Below are positions 1 to 10,802 of a stretch of DNA of 64,000 bases, in pieces; within the stretch, counting starts at the first letter, position 1, and each line of letters opens with the position of its first letter. This DNA is from Vulcanimicrobiota bacterium (GTDB lineage Bacteria > Vulcanimicrobiota > Vulcanimicrobiia > Vulcanimicrobiales > Vulcanimicrobiaceae): positions 1-64,000 of the forward strand of contig PLJL01000004.1 of assembly GCA_003140215.1 (NCBI GenBank), written 5' to 3'. The notes below the pieces were generated by a model. It was not told where the DNA came from and did no database searches. It worked only from the letters and a program-made list of their open reading frames with translations. The translations under genes and the position numbers were made by a program.

Positions 1-191
1 AAGGCCAAATCCGCGATGCGAAATCACTCAACGAGCACCTCGATCGGCGGCAGCGCGGGGCCATGCCGCAGATGGCGCGCACTGTCCCGGCGAATCACCC
101 CTGGCGATCGTTTCGCCTTCCCGGATCCCCGCCCCCGACCTGACTACCGGACATTTTCACTTGGGGCGGACCGGACACGTCGACTCGGGGC
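1..191. other. Window edge, no gene assigned
   Basis: No credible coding region. Open frames here have no recognisable product, and the region lies downstream of the minus-strand P450 gene. A short minus-strand frame ending at a TGA near 25-27 is too short to interpret. A gene entering from outside the window cannot be excluded. Confidence 0.4.
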
Positions 192-1565
192 CTACACGCA
201 AACCCCCGCCCGGCGGGTCTGGACGCGCATCTCGACGCGCCGGCCCGGACGCAGCGTGACCAAGGGGTCGAGCGGCACGGGGGACAAGTCGAGCGCGCAA
301 AAGCGGACCCGGCGTGCCAGCGTCGCCAAGACGAGCACCGCTTCGGTCCAGGCGAAGCTCTCGCCGATGCAGACGCGGTTGCCGCCGCCGAACGGAAAAT
401 AGGCGCCGCGCGGCAAGCTTTCGGTCTCGCCGTTGGACCAGCGTTCGGGCCGGAAGTCCTCGGGCTGGCGCCAGAAGCGCGGATTGCGGTGGGTCACGAT
501 CTGGGCCATCAGGATGATCGAGCCGGCCGGCACGTCCCAGTCGCCGAGGCGGAGCGGCCGGACGACGCGCCGGCCCAGGATCCAAGCCGGGGGGCGCAGC
601 CGCAGCGATTCGGCGACGACGTCGCGGGTGAACGTCAGCCGCGGATAGTCGTCGGGAACCGGATCGCGCTCGCCCAGCACGGCGTCGAGCTCGGCGTGCA
701 GGCGCGCCTCGGCCGCCGGCGTGCGGGCCAGCGCGTCGAAGGTCCAGGTGAGGGCGTTCGCGGTCGTTTCGTGACCGGCGAGCAGCAGCGTGAGCGCTTC
801 GTCACGGATGAGCGCGTCGGGCATCGGCCGGTCGTCTTCATCGCGGGCGCGCAACAGCATCGAGAGCAGGTCGCCATGGTCCGCGTCGTCGCTGCGGCGT
901 TGCGCGATGAGCCGGTAGATCACCGCGTCGAGCGCGCCGCGCGCGGCGGCGAAACGCCGCGTCGTCGGGTGGAACGGCAAGTGGTCGAGTACTTCGCCGA
1001 AGGGTCCGATCGACGCCGGAAAGACCGCCATGGCCTCGGTCACCGCGGCGCCGATCGCGTCGGCGTCGTCGTCGATGTCGGCTGAAAACAGCGTTGCGGC
1101 GGCGATCCGCAGTGCGAGCCGATTCATCAGCGCGTCGACCGCCACGGTGTCGCCGTCGCGCAGGCGGTCGGCGGCCGCCCGCGTCGCATCGATCATGCTC
1201 GCGGCGTAGTGCGCGATGCGCTCGCGGTGAAAGGCGGGCTGGACGAGCCGGCGCTGGCGCAGGTGCAGCGGCTCGTCGCTGGTGAGCAGACCCTCGCCGA
1301 GCAGCCGGCGCATGCGCCGCAGCCCGCGGCCCTTGACCACGTCGTAGCCGCCGGCGAGCAGCACCGTTTCGATGAGCGCCGGCTCGTCGAGCATCCAGAA
1401 CCGGCCGCGCGGCATGCGCCACGAGGCGATCGGTCCGTACGTGCGCGCCACGCTTTCGAGGTAGCCGGGGAGCCGGGCCAGGTCGCCGCCGGCGCGCATC
1501 CCGGCCAGCGCGCCGAGCATGGAGGGCCCGGGCGGATAGCGACGTGTCTGGGCGGCGGCCGTCAT
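192..1565 (-). CDS. Cytochrome P450
   Basis: Heme-thiolate monooxygenase of 457 residues, the usual size of a soluble bacterial P450. Visible motifs are the I-helix oxygen-activation sequence AGHETT, the K-helix ExxR in ESLRLRP, and the heme loop FGGGNRVCIGE with the proximal cysteine at about residue 399. There is no membrane anchor or signal peptide, so it should be cytosolic and need separate redox partners; none are encoded nearby. The substrate cannot be predicted. The ATG start lies 75 bp from a divergent TetR gene, with an operator-like palindrome between the two, so repression by that regulator is likely (inference). Confidence 0.95.
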   Translation of the reverse strand: MTAAAQTRRYPPGPSMLGALAGMRAGGDLARLPGYLESVARTYGPIASWRMPRGRFWMLDEPALIETVLLAGGYDVVKGRGLRRMRRLLGEGLLTSDEPLHLRQRRLVQPAFHRERIAHYAASMIDATRAAADRLRDGDTVAVDALMNRLALRIAAATLFSADIDDDADAIGAAVTEAMAVFPASIGPFGEVLDHLPFHPTTRRFAAARGALDAVIYRLIAQRRSDDADHGDLLSMLLRARDEDDRPMPDALIRDEALTLLLAGHETTANALTWTFDALARTPAAEARLHAELDAVLGERDPVPDDYPRLTFTRDVVAESLRLRPPAWILGRRVVRPLRLGDWDVPAGSIILMAQIVTHRNPRFWRQPEDFRPERWSNGETESLPRGAYFPFGGGNRVCIGESFAWTEAVLVLATLARRVRFCALDLSPVPLDPLVTLRPGRRVEMRVQTRRAGVCV

Positions 1566-1609
1566 GCGACCAGACTACCGCATCGCCGGTCAAAACGCTG
1601 CGGCAGGAA

Positions 1610-1629
1610 TTGGTTGGTCGATCAACCAA
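1610..1629. promoter_or_regulatory. Probable TetR operator palindrome
   Basis: A 20-bp inverted repeat, TTGGTTG-GTCGAT-CAACCAA, with 18 of 20 positions symmetric, sits in the short divergent intergenic region between the P450 gene and the TetR gene. Size and symmetry fit a TetR dimer site. Binding here would control both genes. Function is inferred from position and symmetry. Confidence 0.7.
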
Positions 1630-1640
1630 ATCCCGCGGCT

Positions 1641-2237
1641 GTGCAAGGTTCCACCGGAACGAAGGCACGGATCGTCGAGGCAGCGATGGCGCTCTTTTGG
1701 GAGCACGGCTACGAACGCACCGCGATCGCCGACATCACGGCGGCCGCCGGCGTGCGCAGCGGCAGCCTCTACCACTTCTTCGCGACCAAGGAAGACGTGC
1801 TCACGGCGGTCCTCGAGGCCTACCTCCAAGGGCTCACCCCGCAGGTGATGGGTCCGGCGTTCGCCGCGGCCGAGGATCCGCTCGAACGGATCTTCGCCGT
1901 ACTGGCCGGCTATCGCGCCCGGATCCTGGCGACGGAGTTTCGCTATCGATGCCCGGTCGGAAGCCTCGCGCTCGAGATGCAAAACGCCTCCGAACGTGCG
2001 CGCGAACTGGTGCGCGAGAACTTCGCCGGGTGGCGCGCGGCGATCGCGCAGTGCGTGCGCGACGCGGCACCGGCGCTGCGCGAGAACGCCGATCCGGAGT
2101 CGCTCGCGACGTTCGTCCTGACGGTCATGGAAGGCGGCGTCATGCAGGCAGCCGCCGAGCGCGACATCGCTCGCTACGACGACTCGGTGCGCCATTTGCG
2201 CGCGTATTTCGACACGCTAGAAAGGATCGATCGATGA
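1641..2237 (+). CDS. TetR/AcrR-family transcriptional regulator
   Basis: DNA-binding repressor of 198 residues. The N-terminal helix-turn-helix is clear (TAIADITAAAGVRSGSLYHFFATK, about residues 25-50), followed by a variable helical ligand-binding domain. The frame is open far upstream, but that extension overlaps the P450 gene on the other strand. The GTG at 1641 gives the normal distance to the HTH and is preferred, though its ribosome site is weak. It is divergent from the P450 gene and overlaps the next membrane-protein gene by 4 nt. It probably autoregulates and represses the P450 gene through the palindrome at 1610-1629. The inducer is unknown. Confidence 0.9.
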   Translation: MQGSTGTKARIVEAAMALFWEHGYERTAIADITAAAGVRSGSLYHFFATKEDVLTAVLEAYLQGLTPQVMGPAFAAAEDPLERIFAVLAGYRARILATEFRYRCPVGSLALEMQNASERARELVRENFAGWRAAIAQCVRDAAPALRENADPESLATFVLTVMEGGVMQAAAERDIARYDDSVRHLRAYFDTLERIDR

Positions 2238-2569
2238 TGACCTGGATCGCGGCCGGTACGGTCCTGCAGATCGCGATGGTGGTCGCGGGGCATTTCATCC
2301 CGCCGCTGCGAGATTGGTGGGGCCCGGGCGGGATGCTGATCTCGCTCGTTGTGGGCGCTTTGGCGGCGCAAGCCCGCTGGTCGGAGGCGCTCGTCGCCGG
2401 CGCGCTGGCGGGCGGGGTGGGTGCGTTCGTCGGCATCCTCATCGCGCTGCTGCTGGGCGACGTTGCGGCATTGCTGCTCGCGCTGGGGACGCTCTCGTCG
2501 GTCGTGGCCGGCGTCATCGGAGCGGCGGTCGTGACCTTCTTTCGGCGTCGCGGCCGAACGGCAGCGTAG
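2234..2569 (+). CDS. Small hydrophobic membrane protein
   Basis: 111 residues starting at an ATG inside the ATGATGA overlap with the TetR stop, so probably translationally coupled to it. The sequence is largely hydrophobic, with about three to four predicted membrane segments (around residues 4-24, 32-50, 55-80 and 80-104) and a basic RRRGR tail. The glycine/alanine-rich helices resemble small integral membrane proteins of unknown function. I recognise no family. Co-transcription with the regulator suggests a role in the same response as the P450. Confidence 0.7.
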   Translation: MMTWIAAGTVLQIAMVVAGHFIPPLRDWWGPGGMLISLVVGALAAQARWSEALVAGALAGGVGAFVGILIALLLGDVAALLLALGTLSSVVAGVIGAAVVTFFRRRGRTAA

Positions 2570-2570
2570 C

Positions 2571-3128
2571 GTGCGAGCCGCACGAATCGCGGCGCTCGCG
2601 CTCGGCGCGACGCTGCTGCCCAGCGCCGCATTCGCTGCTGGGCGCGCGTTCGATCTGGGCCACGTCCACGTCGTGACGTCGGACGCGCCGAAGCGCTTCG
2701 ACCTGGCGGTCACCGTCCCGGCGACGGTCGATCAGGTGTGGGACGCCTTCACGACCTCGGCCGGGCTGACGACCTGGTTGGCGCCGTTCGCCAAGGTCGA
2801 GCTGGCGGCGGGTGGACCGTGGCAGGTGAGCTTCACGGCCGACGGTGCTGCGGCGGGCGGCAACGTGCTCCTGTTCCAGCCCAAGTCGCTCTTGGCGCTC
2901 TCGGCGATGGCCCCGACGCAGTTCCCGACGGTGCGGCGCGAGCGGACGACGGCGGTCTTCCTTTTCACCGCCGCAGGCCCGAATGCGACGACGGTCCAGC
3001 TCGCGCAGACGGGCTGGCAGCAGGGCCCCGAGTGGGACCAAGCCTTCGACTACTTGGCCACCGGCAACGCCCAACTGCTCGAAGCGCTCTACCACCGCTT
3101 CGCGGTCGGTCCGGCGACCTGGAAATAG
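2571..3128 (+). CDS. Exported SRPBCC-fold (AHSA1/START-like) protein
   Basis: 185 residues from a GTG one base after the previous stop. The first ~23 residues form a signal peptide ending SAAFAAG. The rest resembles the AHSA1-like SRPBCC fold: VTVPATVDQVWDAFTTSAGLTTWLAP, then a GGPWQVSF strand and a C-terminal helix (PEWDQAFDYLATGNAQLLEALYHRF). These proteins bind hydrophobic ligands in a deep cavity. The secreted location is inferred from the signal peptide. No catalytic residues can be assigned. It is the last gene of the TetR-led run. Confidence 0.8.
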   Translation: MRAARIAALALGATLLPSAAFAAGRAFDLGHVHVVTSDAPKRFDLAVTVPATVDQVWDAFTTSAGLTTWLAPFAKVELAAGGPWQVSFTADGAAAGGNVLLFQPKSLLALSAMAPTQFPTVRRERTTAVFLFTAAGPNATTVQLAQTGWQQGPEWDQAFDYLATGNAQLLEALYHRFAVGPATWK

Positions 3129-3239
3129 CGCGCCCGGCGGCCGTATACGGCAAGCGCTTTGCTTCTAGGCACGCCGCGGCGCACGACGAATTCTGACTAT
3201 CCTTTCATTGCACGAGGTGGTCAGGTCGCTTCTCTGAGC

Positions 3240-5023
3240 GTGCTCTTTCGCGTCGCTGCCGCGCTCGCCGCCGGCGTTCTCGTCTCGTGCGGTGGCGGCG
3301 GCGGGTTGGCCGCGCCGAACGCGCCCGTGCCGACGGCGACGCCGGCGCCGATTCCGACCGCGACGCCCGCGGGGCGCACCGCGTCGGTGGCGCTAGCGAT
3401 CGTGATTCCCCCCAAGCCGAGTTCGTCGGCGAGCCGTCGCGGCCCGCGCTTCGTCTCGCCGGCTACCGCTTCCATCCGCGTCGCCGTGAACGGCGGCACG
3501 CCGCAAGACTTCTCCGTAGGAAGCGGGACGCCGTGCGCTCCGCCGCAACAGACGCCCGGCACGTGCACCGTGTATAACGTCAGCGCGCCGCTCGGCAGCG
3601 ATATGTTCGCGGTGACGCTGTTCGACGCGTCGCACAACGTGCTCTCGCAGGGCACGGTGCAGTTCACAGTTGTCACCAACACGGTGAACAACATCATCAT
3701 TACGGTCGACGGCATCGTCGCATCGCTGCACGTGGCGCTGTCGAACCCTTCACCTCCGGCGGGAACCGCGACGGTGGTCGCCGTCACGCTGCTGCCGGCC
3801 GATGCCGCCGGCTACCCGATCGTCGGTTTCCCCGGGAAACTGCCGTCCATCACTGTGACGGATAGCGACAACTCGGGCGCGACGGGCTTGTATCTGGCAG
3901 GATCCGACGGCACCTGCGCCACGCAGGCGGCGCCGCCGGCGACGTCGGTCATCACCGCGCAATCGGGAACGCAGTATCAGCCGGTCTGCTTGCGCTACAG
4001 CGGCGCCTCGCTCGCGAGCACGACCATCAGCGCGACCATCGCCGGCGGGCCCAGCGCCGGCACGACGTTCACGCCGTCGCAGCCGCAGGGCATCGTCACC
4101 GGCTTCTGGATCGCCGGCCAGCCCCCGAACAACGCGCCGCTCGCGCTCGAGCGCATCGACGCCACTACGCTGCACGCGACGATCACGTTCAGCGGCTCGA
4201 ACGTGAACCTCGTCAACAATATCGGGCCTAAGTTGGGACTCGCCGCCGAAACGAACGGCAACATCGACGTGCTGATCCAGGCGACGAGCGGCAACACGAA
4301 TCAGATCTCGGCGTACGGCGGCACTACGGGTGGCAACGTCCCACCGGTCTCCACCACGACATTCGCGCTCCCGAACGGCGAGCAGGTCGGCGCGCCAGCG
4401 CTCGCGCTCGACGGCGCGGGGGCCGCGTACGTCATCGGCGCATGCACGATCTACCGCATTCCGCTGACCGGCGGCGCGGCGACCCCGACGGCGGTCGGTG
4501 ATGGGTGTCAGGGGCAGCCGTTCGTCCACGACTTCAGCGGGCTGTCGTACCGGGCCGGCCGCCTGTACGTGACGATCAACCGCCGTACGAACCCGCGGGT
4601 CGGACCGTTCTTCTCAAACGTTTTCCGGTACGTTCGCAACGGCGACGGATCGCTGACCTTCGAAGCCGCGATCACCATCAAGGACGAGCGCGGGATCGGC
4701 GACCCGGTGTCCGACGGGGCCGGGAACGTGACGTGCTCGGCCTCAGCAACGACAACTACTACCAAGACATCGAGCGTTACGCGGCGAGCCTCTTCGTGCC
4801 GGGCCAAGATCCTACGGCCACGCCGTATGACACGCTCCCGGGAACCGGCCAAGTCCGCCGCCTCGCGATGGATCCGGGCGGCAACCTGCTCTCCGGGATC
4901 GTTCAATTGCCCGGCCTCACTCCAACGCCGCCGATGATCGCCGTGATCCCGCCGGGCGGGCATACCGCGACGAACACCGCACTGTTCGACTTGTATGGAG
5001 CCACCGGCGCCGTAGTGCCGTAG
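3240..5023 (+). pseudogene. Extracytoplasmic repeat-rich lipoprotein, frameshifted near 4730
   Basis: Begins with a lipoprotein signal: a hydrophobic stretch ending LVSC followed by a glycine run, then a Pro/Thr/Ala linker (PVPTATPAPIPTATPAG). A long Ser/Thr/Gly-rich region with beta-sandwich character and a beta-propeller-like stretch follow. Frame 1 stays meaningful to about residue VSDGAGNVT at 4731, then turns to nonsense. The downstream frame resumes sensibly with LGLSNDNYYQDIERYAASLF and runs to 5023. A single missing base near 4731-4735 restores one protein of about 590-600 residues. The start is uncertain; GTG 3240 gives the tightest signal peptide. Function unknown; either a real mutation or an assembly error. 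Confidence 0.7.
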
Positions 5024-5160
5024 GAGGCCCGACAGGCGAACGGCCGATTGCGCGAGACCACCACCAGCCCGGTCGGTCGGCGTCGCCGGAGTGCCGGCCC
5101 CCGGGGTCGAGGCGGGGAAGGGGAAGGGGCACTCCCACGGCCTTAGAACCGCATTGCGTT

Positions 5161-6403
<1,243 letters not shown>

Positions 6404-6414
<11 letters not shown>

Positions 6415-7207
6415 GAAACGGCGCGCGCGGCTGCGCGCGTTGCTCAAGACCGCCGGCGCCGGCGAGATCGATGTAGGGCTCGTCGAGCAGGCGTTCGTGC
6501 ACGAGAGCGCGTCGCGCGAGGGTGCCGGGCCCTCGAACGAGCGGCTCGAGTTCTTAGGCGATGCGCTGCTGGGCTACATCGCGGCGCGTTGGCTCGTGCA
6601 GAAGTATCCCGACGCGAGCGAAGGCGAGCTGCATCGACGGCGCGCCACGCTCATCAGCGGCGAGGCGTGCGCGCGGACGGCCCGCCGCCTGGGGCTCGGG
6701 GATATCGTCGTGCTCGGCCAGGGGATGACCCAGACCGGCGGCGCCGAGAACGCGACCGTCCTCGCCGACGCCTTCGAGGCCTTCGTCGCGATTCTCGCCC
6801 GCGTCTGCGACCTCGACCGCGCGGCGCGCTTCATCGAGAGCGAGCACCTCGCCCCGGCCGACAAGGGCGCGACCGGCGAGCCCGATGCCAAGACCGCGCT
6901 GCAAGAGATCGCGCAGGCCGCGCTGCGGCTCACGCCGATGTACTTCGAGCGTGCCGAAGGCCCCCCGCACGACCGTCGCTACACCTCGCAGGTGCGGGTC
7001 GGCGACGAGATCCTCGGCGAGGGGATCGGCCCGTCGAAAAAGGTCGCGCAGCTCAGCGCCGCCGCGATGGCGCTCTCAACGCTGCGGTACCGCCATCCGC
7101 AAGCGCCGGGCGCACCGGCGTCGAAGGACGACGGGCGGGTGATCGCGCTGGACAAGCGCCGTCGTCCACCCGCTCCCCGTTCGCCCGACAGCGGAGCCCC
7201 GATCTAA
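6404..7207 (+). CDS. rnc: Ribonuclease III
   Basis: Double-strand-specific endoribonuclease that processes rRNA and structured mRNA. The signature ERLEFLGDALL (about residue 46) supplies the catalytic acidic cluster, completed by ADAFEAF near residue 125. A C-terminal dsRNA-binding domain follows (DAKTALQEIAQAALRLTPMY to about residue 230), then a basic proline-rich tail that is longer than usual. 267 residues compared with roughly 225-245 in most bacteria; the tail accounts for the difference. It overlaps fabF and is followed 4 bp later by smc, an rnc-smc order common in many phyla. Confidence 0.97.
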
Positions 7208-7211
7208 CCAC

Positions 7212-10200
7212 ATGCGCCTCAAATCGCTGAAAGTCTTCGGCTTCAAGACGTTTGCCGAAGCGACTTCGCTCGACTTCGTGGACGGCACGACGGCGGTCGT
7301 CGGCCCCAACGGCTCGGGCAAGTCGAACCTGGTCGATGCGATCCGCTGGGTGCTGGGCGAACACTCGACGCGCACGCTGCGCTCGCAGCGCATGGAAGAC
7401 GTCATCTTCGCCGGCAACAACACGCGCAAGCCGCTGGGGATGGCCGAGGTTTCGCTCACCTTCGACAACCACGATCATCAGCTCAAGCTGGACTTCGAGG
7501 AGGTCCAGATCACCCGTCGCGCCTACCGCGTCGGCGAATCGGAGTTCTACATCAACCGCGAGCCGGTGCGCTTGCGGGACGTGCACGAGCTGCTGATGGG
7601 CACCGGGCTCGGTCCGGGCTCGTACGCGATCGTATCGCAGGGCCAGATCGATGCGATCCTGTCGTCGAAGCCGACCGAGCGCCGCGCGCTGTTCGAGGAG
7701 ACCGCCGGGATCGGGAAGTTTCTGGCACGCAAGCACGAGGCGCTGCGGCGGCTCGAGGCGACCGAGCAGAACGCGATCCGGGTCAACGACCTCATCGCCG
7801 AGCTGGAACGCCGCGCGCCCGAGCTCGACACGCAAGTCCGTCGCGCCAAGCGCTATCGGCGCGTGACCGCGCGGGTGCGCGACCTCGAGATCCTGTCGTT
7901 CTTGCGCGCCTCGACGTCGCGCCGTGCCGAGCGCGAGCGCGTCGCCGCGGAGCTGCAGCAGCACGAGGACCGGCGTGCGGGCGCGGCGGCGCGCGCGGCC
8001 CAGCTGGGAGCGCAGCTCGCAACGCTGCGCGAGGCGCTCTACACGCTCGAGCTCGAGCTCGACGGGCATCGCGCCGACGCGCAGACCGCGCGGGCGGAGC
8101 TGGCGCGCATCGAGGCCGACCTCGCCGCCGCGGTCGCGCGGCGCGACGGACTCGAGCGACAGTCCAATGCGGTCGTCGCCGACCGCGAACGCGTCGAAGG
8201 CGAACGCGTGGCGCTGCGCGAGCAGATCGAATCGCTCGACGAGCGGCTCACGCCGTTGGGCGCCCAAGTAGAAGGCTCGCGCGAACGCGAGCTGGCCGCT
8301 TCGGCGGCGGTCGCGGACGCCCGCGGCGCGCTCGACGGAATCTATCAGGAGCTGCGCGCCGTCGAGGCGTTGGCCGCCGAGCACGCTGCGAACGAGGCCG
8401 AGCGGCGCGCGCAGATCGCCGCCGCACGCTCCGAGATTGAGCGGCTCGGGGGCGAGCACGCCGCGGCGCTGGGAGAACGCGCGGTGCACGCGAAGCAGGC
8501 CGAAGCGGCGCGGGCCGGCTTCGAGGAGCGCGAGCGCTCGAGCGCGCGGTACGATGCCGAAGCCGCGGCCCAACGCGAGCGGGCGCGCGTGGCGCGCGAG
8601 CACGGCGAAGCCGCCGAGCATCGCGTCGCCGAGCTGCAGGAGCGCCATCGCGAGATCGCGTCGGAGATCGCCGCCGCCGAGTCGCGGCTGCATACGATCG
8701 AGGAGCTCGAAGCCGCGCTCGAGGGCCACGCGCACGGGACGCGCTCGGTCGTCGACGCGGCACAGCGCGGCCAGTTGCACGGATTGCACGGCGTCGTCTC
8801 GAACTTGATCTCCACCGACGAGCGTTACGCCCGCGCCCTCGACGTCGCGTTCGGGCCCGGCCTCTCCAACATCATCGCGGCGACCTCGGAAGACGCCGAA
8901 GCGGCGGTCGCGTTCCTGCGCGAGCGCGAGCTCGGACGCGCGACGTTCTTGCCGCTCGACACGCTGGCGCAACGCGAGGGCCGCGAGTTGGGCCGCTTGC
9001 GCGGGCGGGCCGGCGTGATCGGCTACGCGCACACTCTCGTGCGCGCCGAAGCACGCTACCGCGGGATCGTCGCCTTCCTGGTCGGACGGATACTGGTCGT
9101 CGACGAGCTGCGTACCGGCATCGCGCTGACCCGCGGTGAGGGCTTCCGCGACTCGATCGTGACGCTCGAAGGCGATCAAATCGTCGGCGGCGGCGCCATC
9201 AGCGGGGGGCGCTTCCGCAAGGAGCGGTCGATCCTGGCGCGCCGCGCGCAGGCTGAGACGCTCAAGGAACGCCTCCCGCAGCTGCGCGCGCAGCTCGAAG
9301 GGGTCCAACGCGAGGGCACCGCGGCGAAGGCGCAGCTCGACGCGGCGTCGGCGCAGCGTGACGAAGCGACCCGTTTAGCCGGTGACGCGGACGTTGCGTT
9401 GCAGGACGTGCGCACGCAGCTCCAGGGTCTCGTCGCCGAGATCGAGCGTCTCGACGCCGCGCTGGCGGCGGCGACGGCACGCATCGAGGCGCTCGCCGCG
9501 GCGCGCGAGGACGTCACCTCGCGCCTGCACGCGCTCGAACGCGTCGCCGACGACCACGTCGATCTGTCGGACCAGCGCATCGCGCTCGAAGCCGCGCTGG
9601 CCGCGGCGCGCACACGCATCGCCGCGGTCGAAGCCGAGCAGGGCGAGGTTGCCGGCGCCGCGGGCGCGCTGCGCGAACAGATCGCCGGGCTGAGCGCCGA
9701 GCGCGACGGTGCGCTGACGCGCCTGGGTTTGCTCGATGCGGACGCCGAGCGCGCCGGCGCCGCGCGCGAGGCGATGCGGCTCGAGTTGCAGTCGCTGCGC
9801 GCCCGTACCGTCGAGCTCGACGCGGCGCTGGTCGCCGCGCGCGAGAAGGTGACGCTCGCCGATGCCGCGGTCGAAGGCTCGCGGCGGCGCCGCGAGTCGA
9901 CCGCCGACGAGGCCGCGCAGCGCGAGGCCGACGAACGCGTCGCGCAAAGCGAGGACCGTGAAGCTAGCGGGGCCGGCGAGCTGGGGCGCCGCAGGCTGGC
10001 CGAGATCGACGCCGAGCTAGGGATGCTGCGCCAAACCTTCGCCCAAAATCCGGCCACCGAGGCGGAGCAGCACGACGTCTTGACGCGCTACGACGGCGAG
10101 CCGACCGAGATCGTCGACGACCTGCCGCGGTTGCGCGAAGAGCTGACGCGGCTGCAGGCCAACGTGAACTTAAACGCTGAGGCCGATCGCGACGAGCTGA

Positions 10201-10802
10201 CCGAGCGCGAGCGGTTCCTGCGCGAACAGATGGACGATCTCTACCGCGCCCGCGAGACGCTGCTGGCCACCATCGCCGAGATCGAAGCCTCGTGCCAGGT
10301 GCAGTTCAACGAAACGTTCGACGCGGTGCGCGCCAAGTTCGCCGGGGTTTTCGAGGAGCTGTTCCCGGGCGGAAAAGCCGAGATGTGGCAGACCAACCCG
10401 GAAAACTTGAGCGAGACCGGGATCGAGATCTCAGTGATGCCGCCGGGGAAGAAGATGACCGCCTTGGCCGCCCTCTCGGGGGGCGAGCGCGCGATGACCG
10501 CGTCGGCGCTGATCTTTGCGCTCATCGCCGTCAAGCCGTCGCCGTTCTACCTGCTCGACGAGGTCGATGCAGCGCTCGACGACGCCAACATCGAGCGGCT
10601 CGCACGCAAGATTCGCGACGTCTCGGTCGACGCGCAGATGCTCATCGTGACCCACAACAAGAAGACGATGGAGCTCGCGCAGCGGCTGTACGGTGTCACC
10701 ATGCAGGAGCCCGGCGTCAGCTCGATCATCAGCACTACGCTCGACGACGGTCCGGTCGCAGCGCCGCCGGTCGAGCAGCAACGTGAGCCCGCAGCGGTCT
10801 GA
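7212..10802 (+). CDS. smc: Chromosome segregation ATPase SMC
   Basis: 1196-residue SMC ATPase, the core of bacterial condensin. The N-terminal head has Walker A GPNGSGKSN near residue 33 and a Q-loop. Long Ala/Arg/Glu-rich coiled coils flank the hinge at about residues 515-665 (LHGVVSNLISTDERYARAL...). The C-terminal head carries the ABC signature LSGGERAM and Walker B FYLLDEVDAALD. It should work as a dimer with ScpA/ScpB, which are not in this window. The 3' end overlaps purH by 20 bp, so the two may be co-expressed. Intact and typical in length. Confidence 0.98.
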   Translation: MRLKSLKVFGFKTFAEATSLDFVDGTTAVVGPNGSGKSNLVDAIRWVLGEHSTRTLRSQRMEDVIFAGNNTRKPLGMAEVSLTFDNHDHQLKLDFEEVQITRRAYRVGESEFYINREPVRLRDVHELLMGTGLGPGSYAIVSQGQIDAILSSKPTERRALFEETAGIGKFLARKHEALRRLEATEQNAIRVNDLIAELERRAPELDTQVRRAKRYRRVTARVRDLEILSFLRASTSRRAERERVAAELQQHEDRRAGAAARAAQLGAQLATLREALYTLELELDGHRADAQTARAELARIEADLAAAVARRDGLERQSNAVVADRERVEGERVALREQIESLDERLTPLGAQVEGSRERELAASAAVADARGALDGIYQELRAVEALAAEHAANEAERRAQIAAARSEIERLGGEHAAALGERAVHAKQAEAARAGFEERERSSARYDAEAAAQRERARVAREHGEAAEHRVAELQERHREIASEIAAAESRLHTIEELEAALEGHAHGTRSVVDAAQRGQLHGLHGVVSNLISTDERYARALDVAFGPGLSNIIAATSEDAEAAVAFLRERELGRATFLPLDTLAQREGRELGRLRGRAGVIGYAHTLVRAEARYRGIVAFLVGRILVVDELRTGIALTRGEGFRDSIVTLEGDQIVGGGAISGGRFRKERSILARRAQAETLKERLPQLRAQLEGVQREGTAAKAQLDAASAQRDEATRLAGDADVALQDVRTQLQGLVAEIERLDAALAAATARIEALAAAREDVTSRLHALERVADDHVDLSDQRIALEAALAAARTRIAAVEAEQGEVAGAAGALREQIAGLSAERDGALTRLGLLDADAERAGAAREAMRLELQSLRARTVELDAALVAAREKVTLADAAVEGSRRRRESTADEAAQREADERVAQSEDREASGAGELGRRRLAEIDAELGMLRQTFAQNPATEAEQHDVLTRYDGEPTEIVDDLPRLREELTRLQANVNLNAEADRDELTERERFLREQMDDLYRARETLLATIAEIEASCQVQFNETFDAVRAKFAGVFEELFPGGKAEMWQTNPENLSETGIEISVMPPGKKMTALAALSGGERAMTASALIFALIAVKPSPFYLLDEVDAALDDANIERLARKIRDVSVDAQMLIVTHNKKTMELAQRLYGVTMQEPGVSSIISTTLDDGPVAAPPVEQQREPAAV

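Noticed and set aside
4725..4740. Programmed ribosomal frameshift in the lipoprotein gene
   Set aside because: No slippery heptamer or downstream pseudoknot is apparent, and the family does not need two products.
7053..9308. 751-codon open frame on the minus strand within smc
   Set aside because: Antisense shadow of the smc coiled coil; composition is Arg/Leu-rich with no domain. High GC produces long empty frames on the opposite strand.
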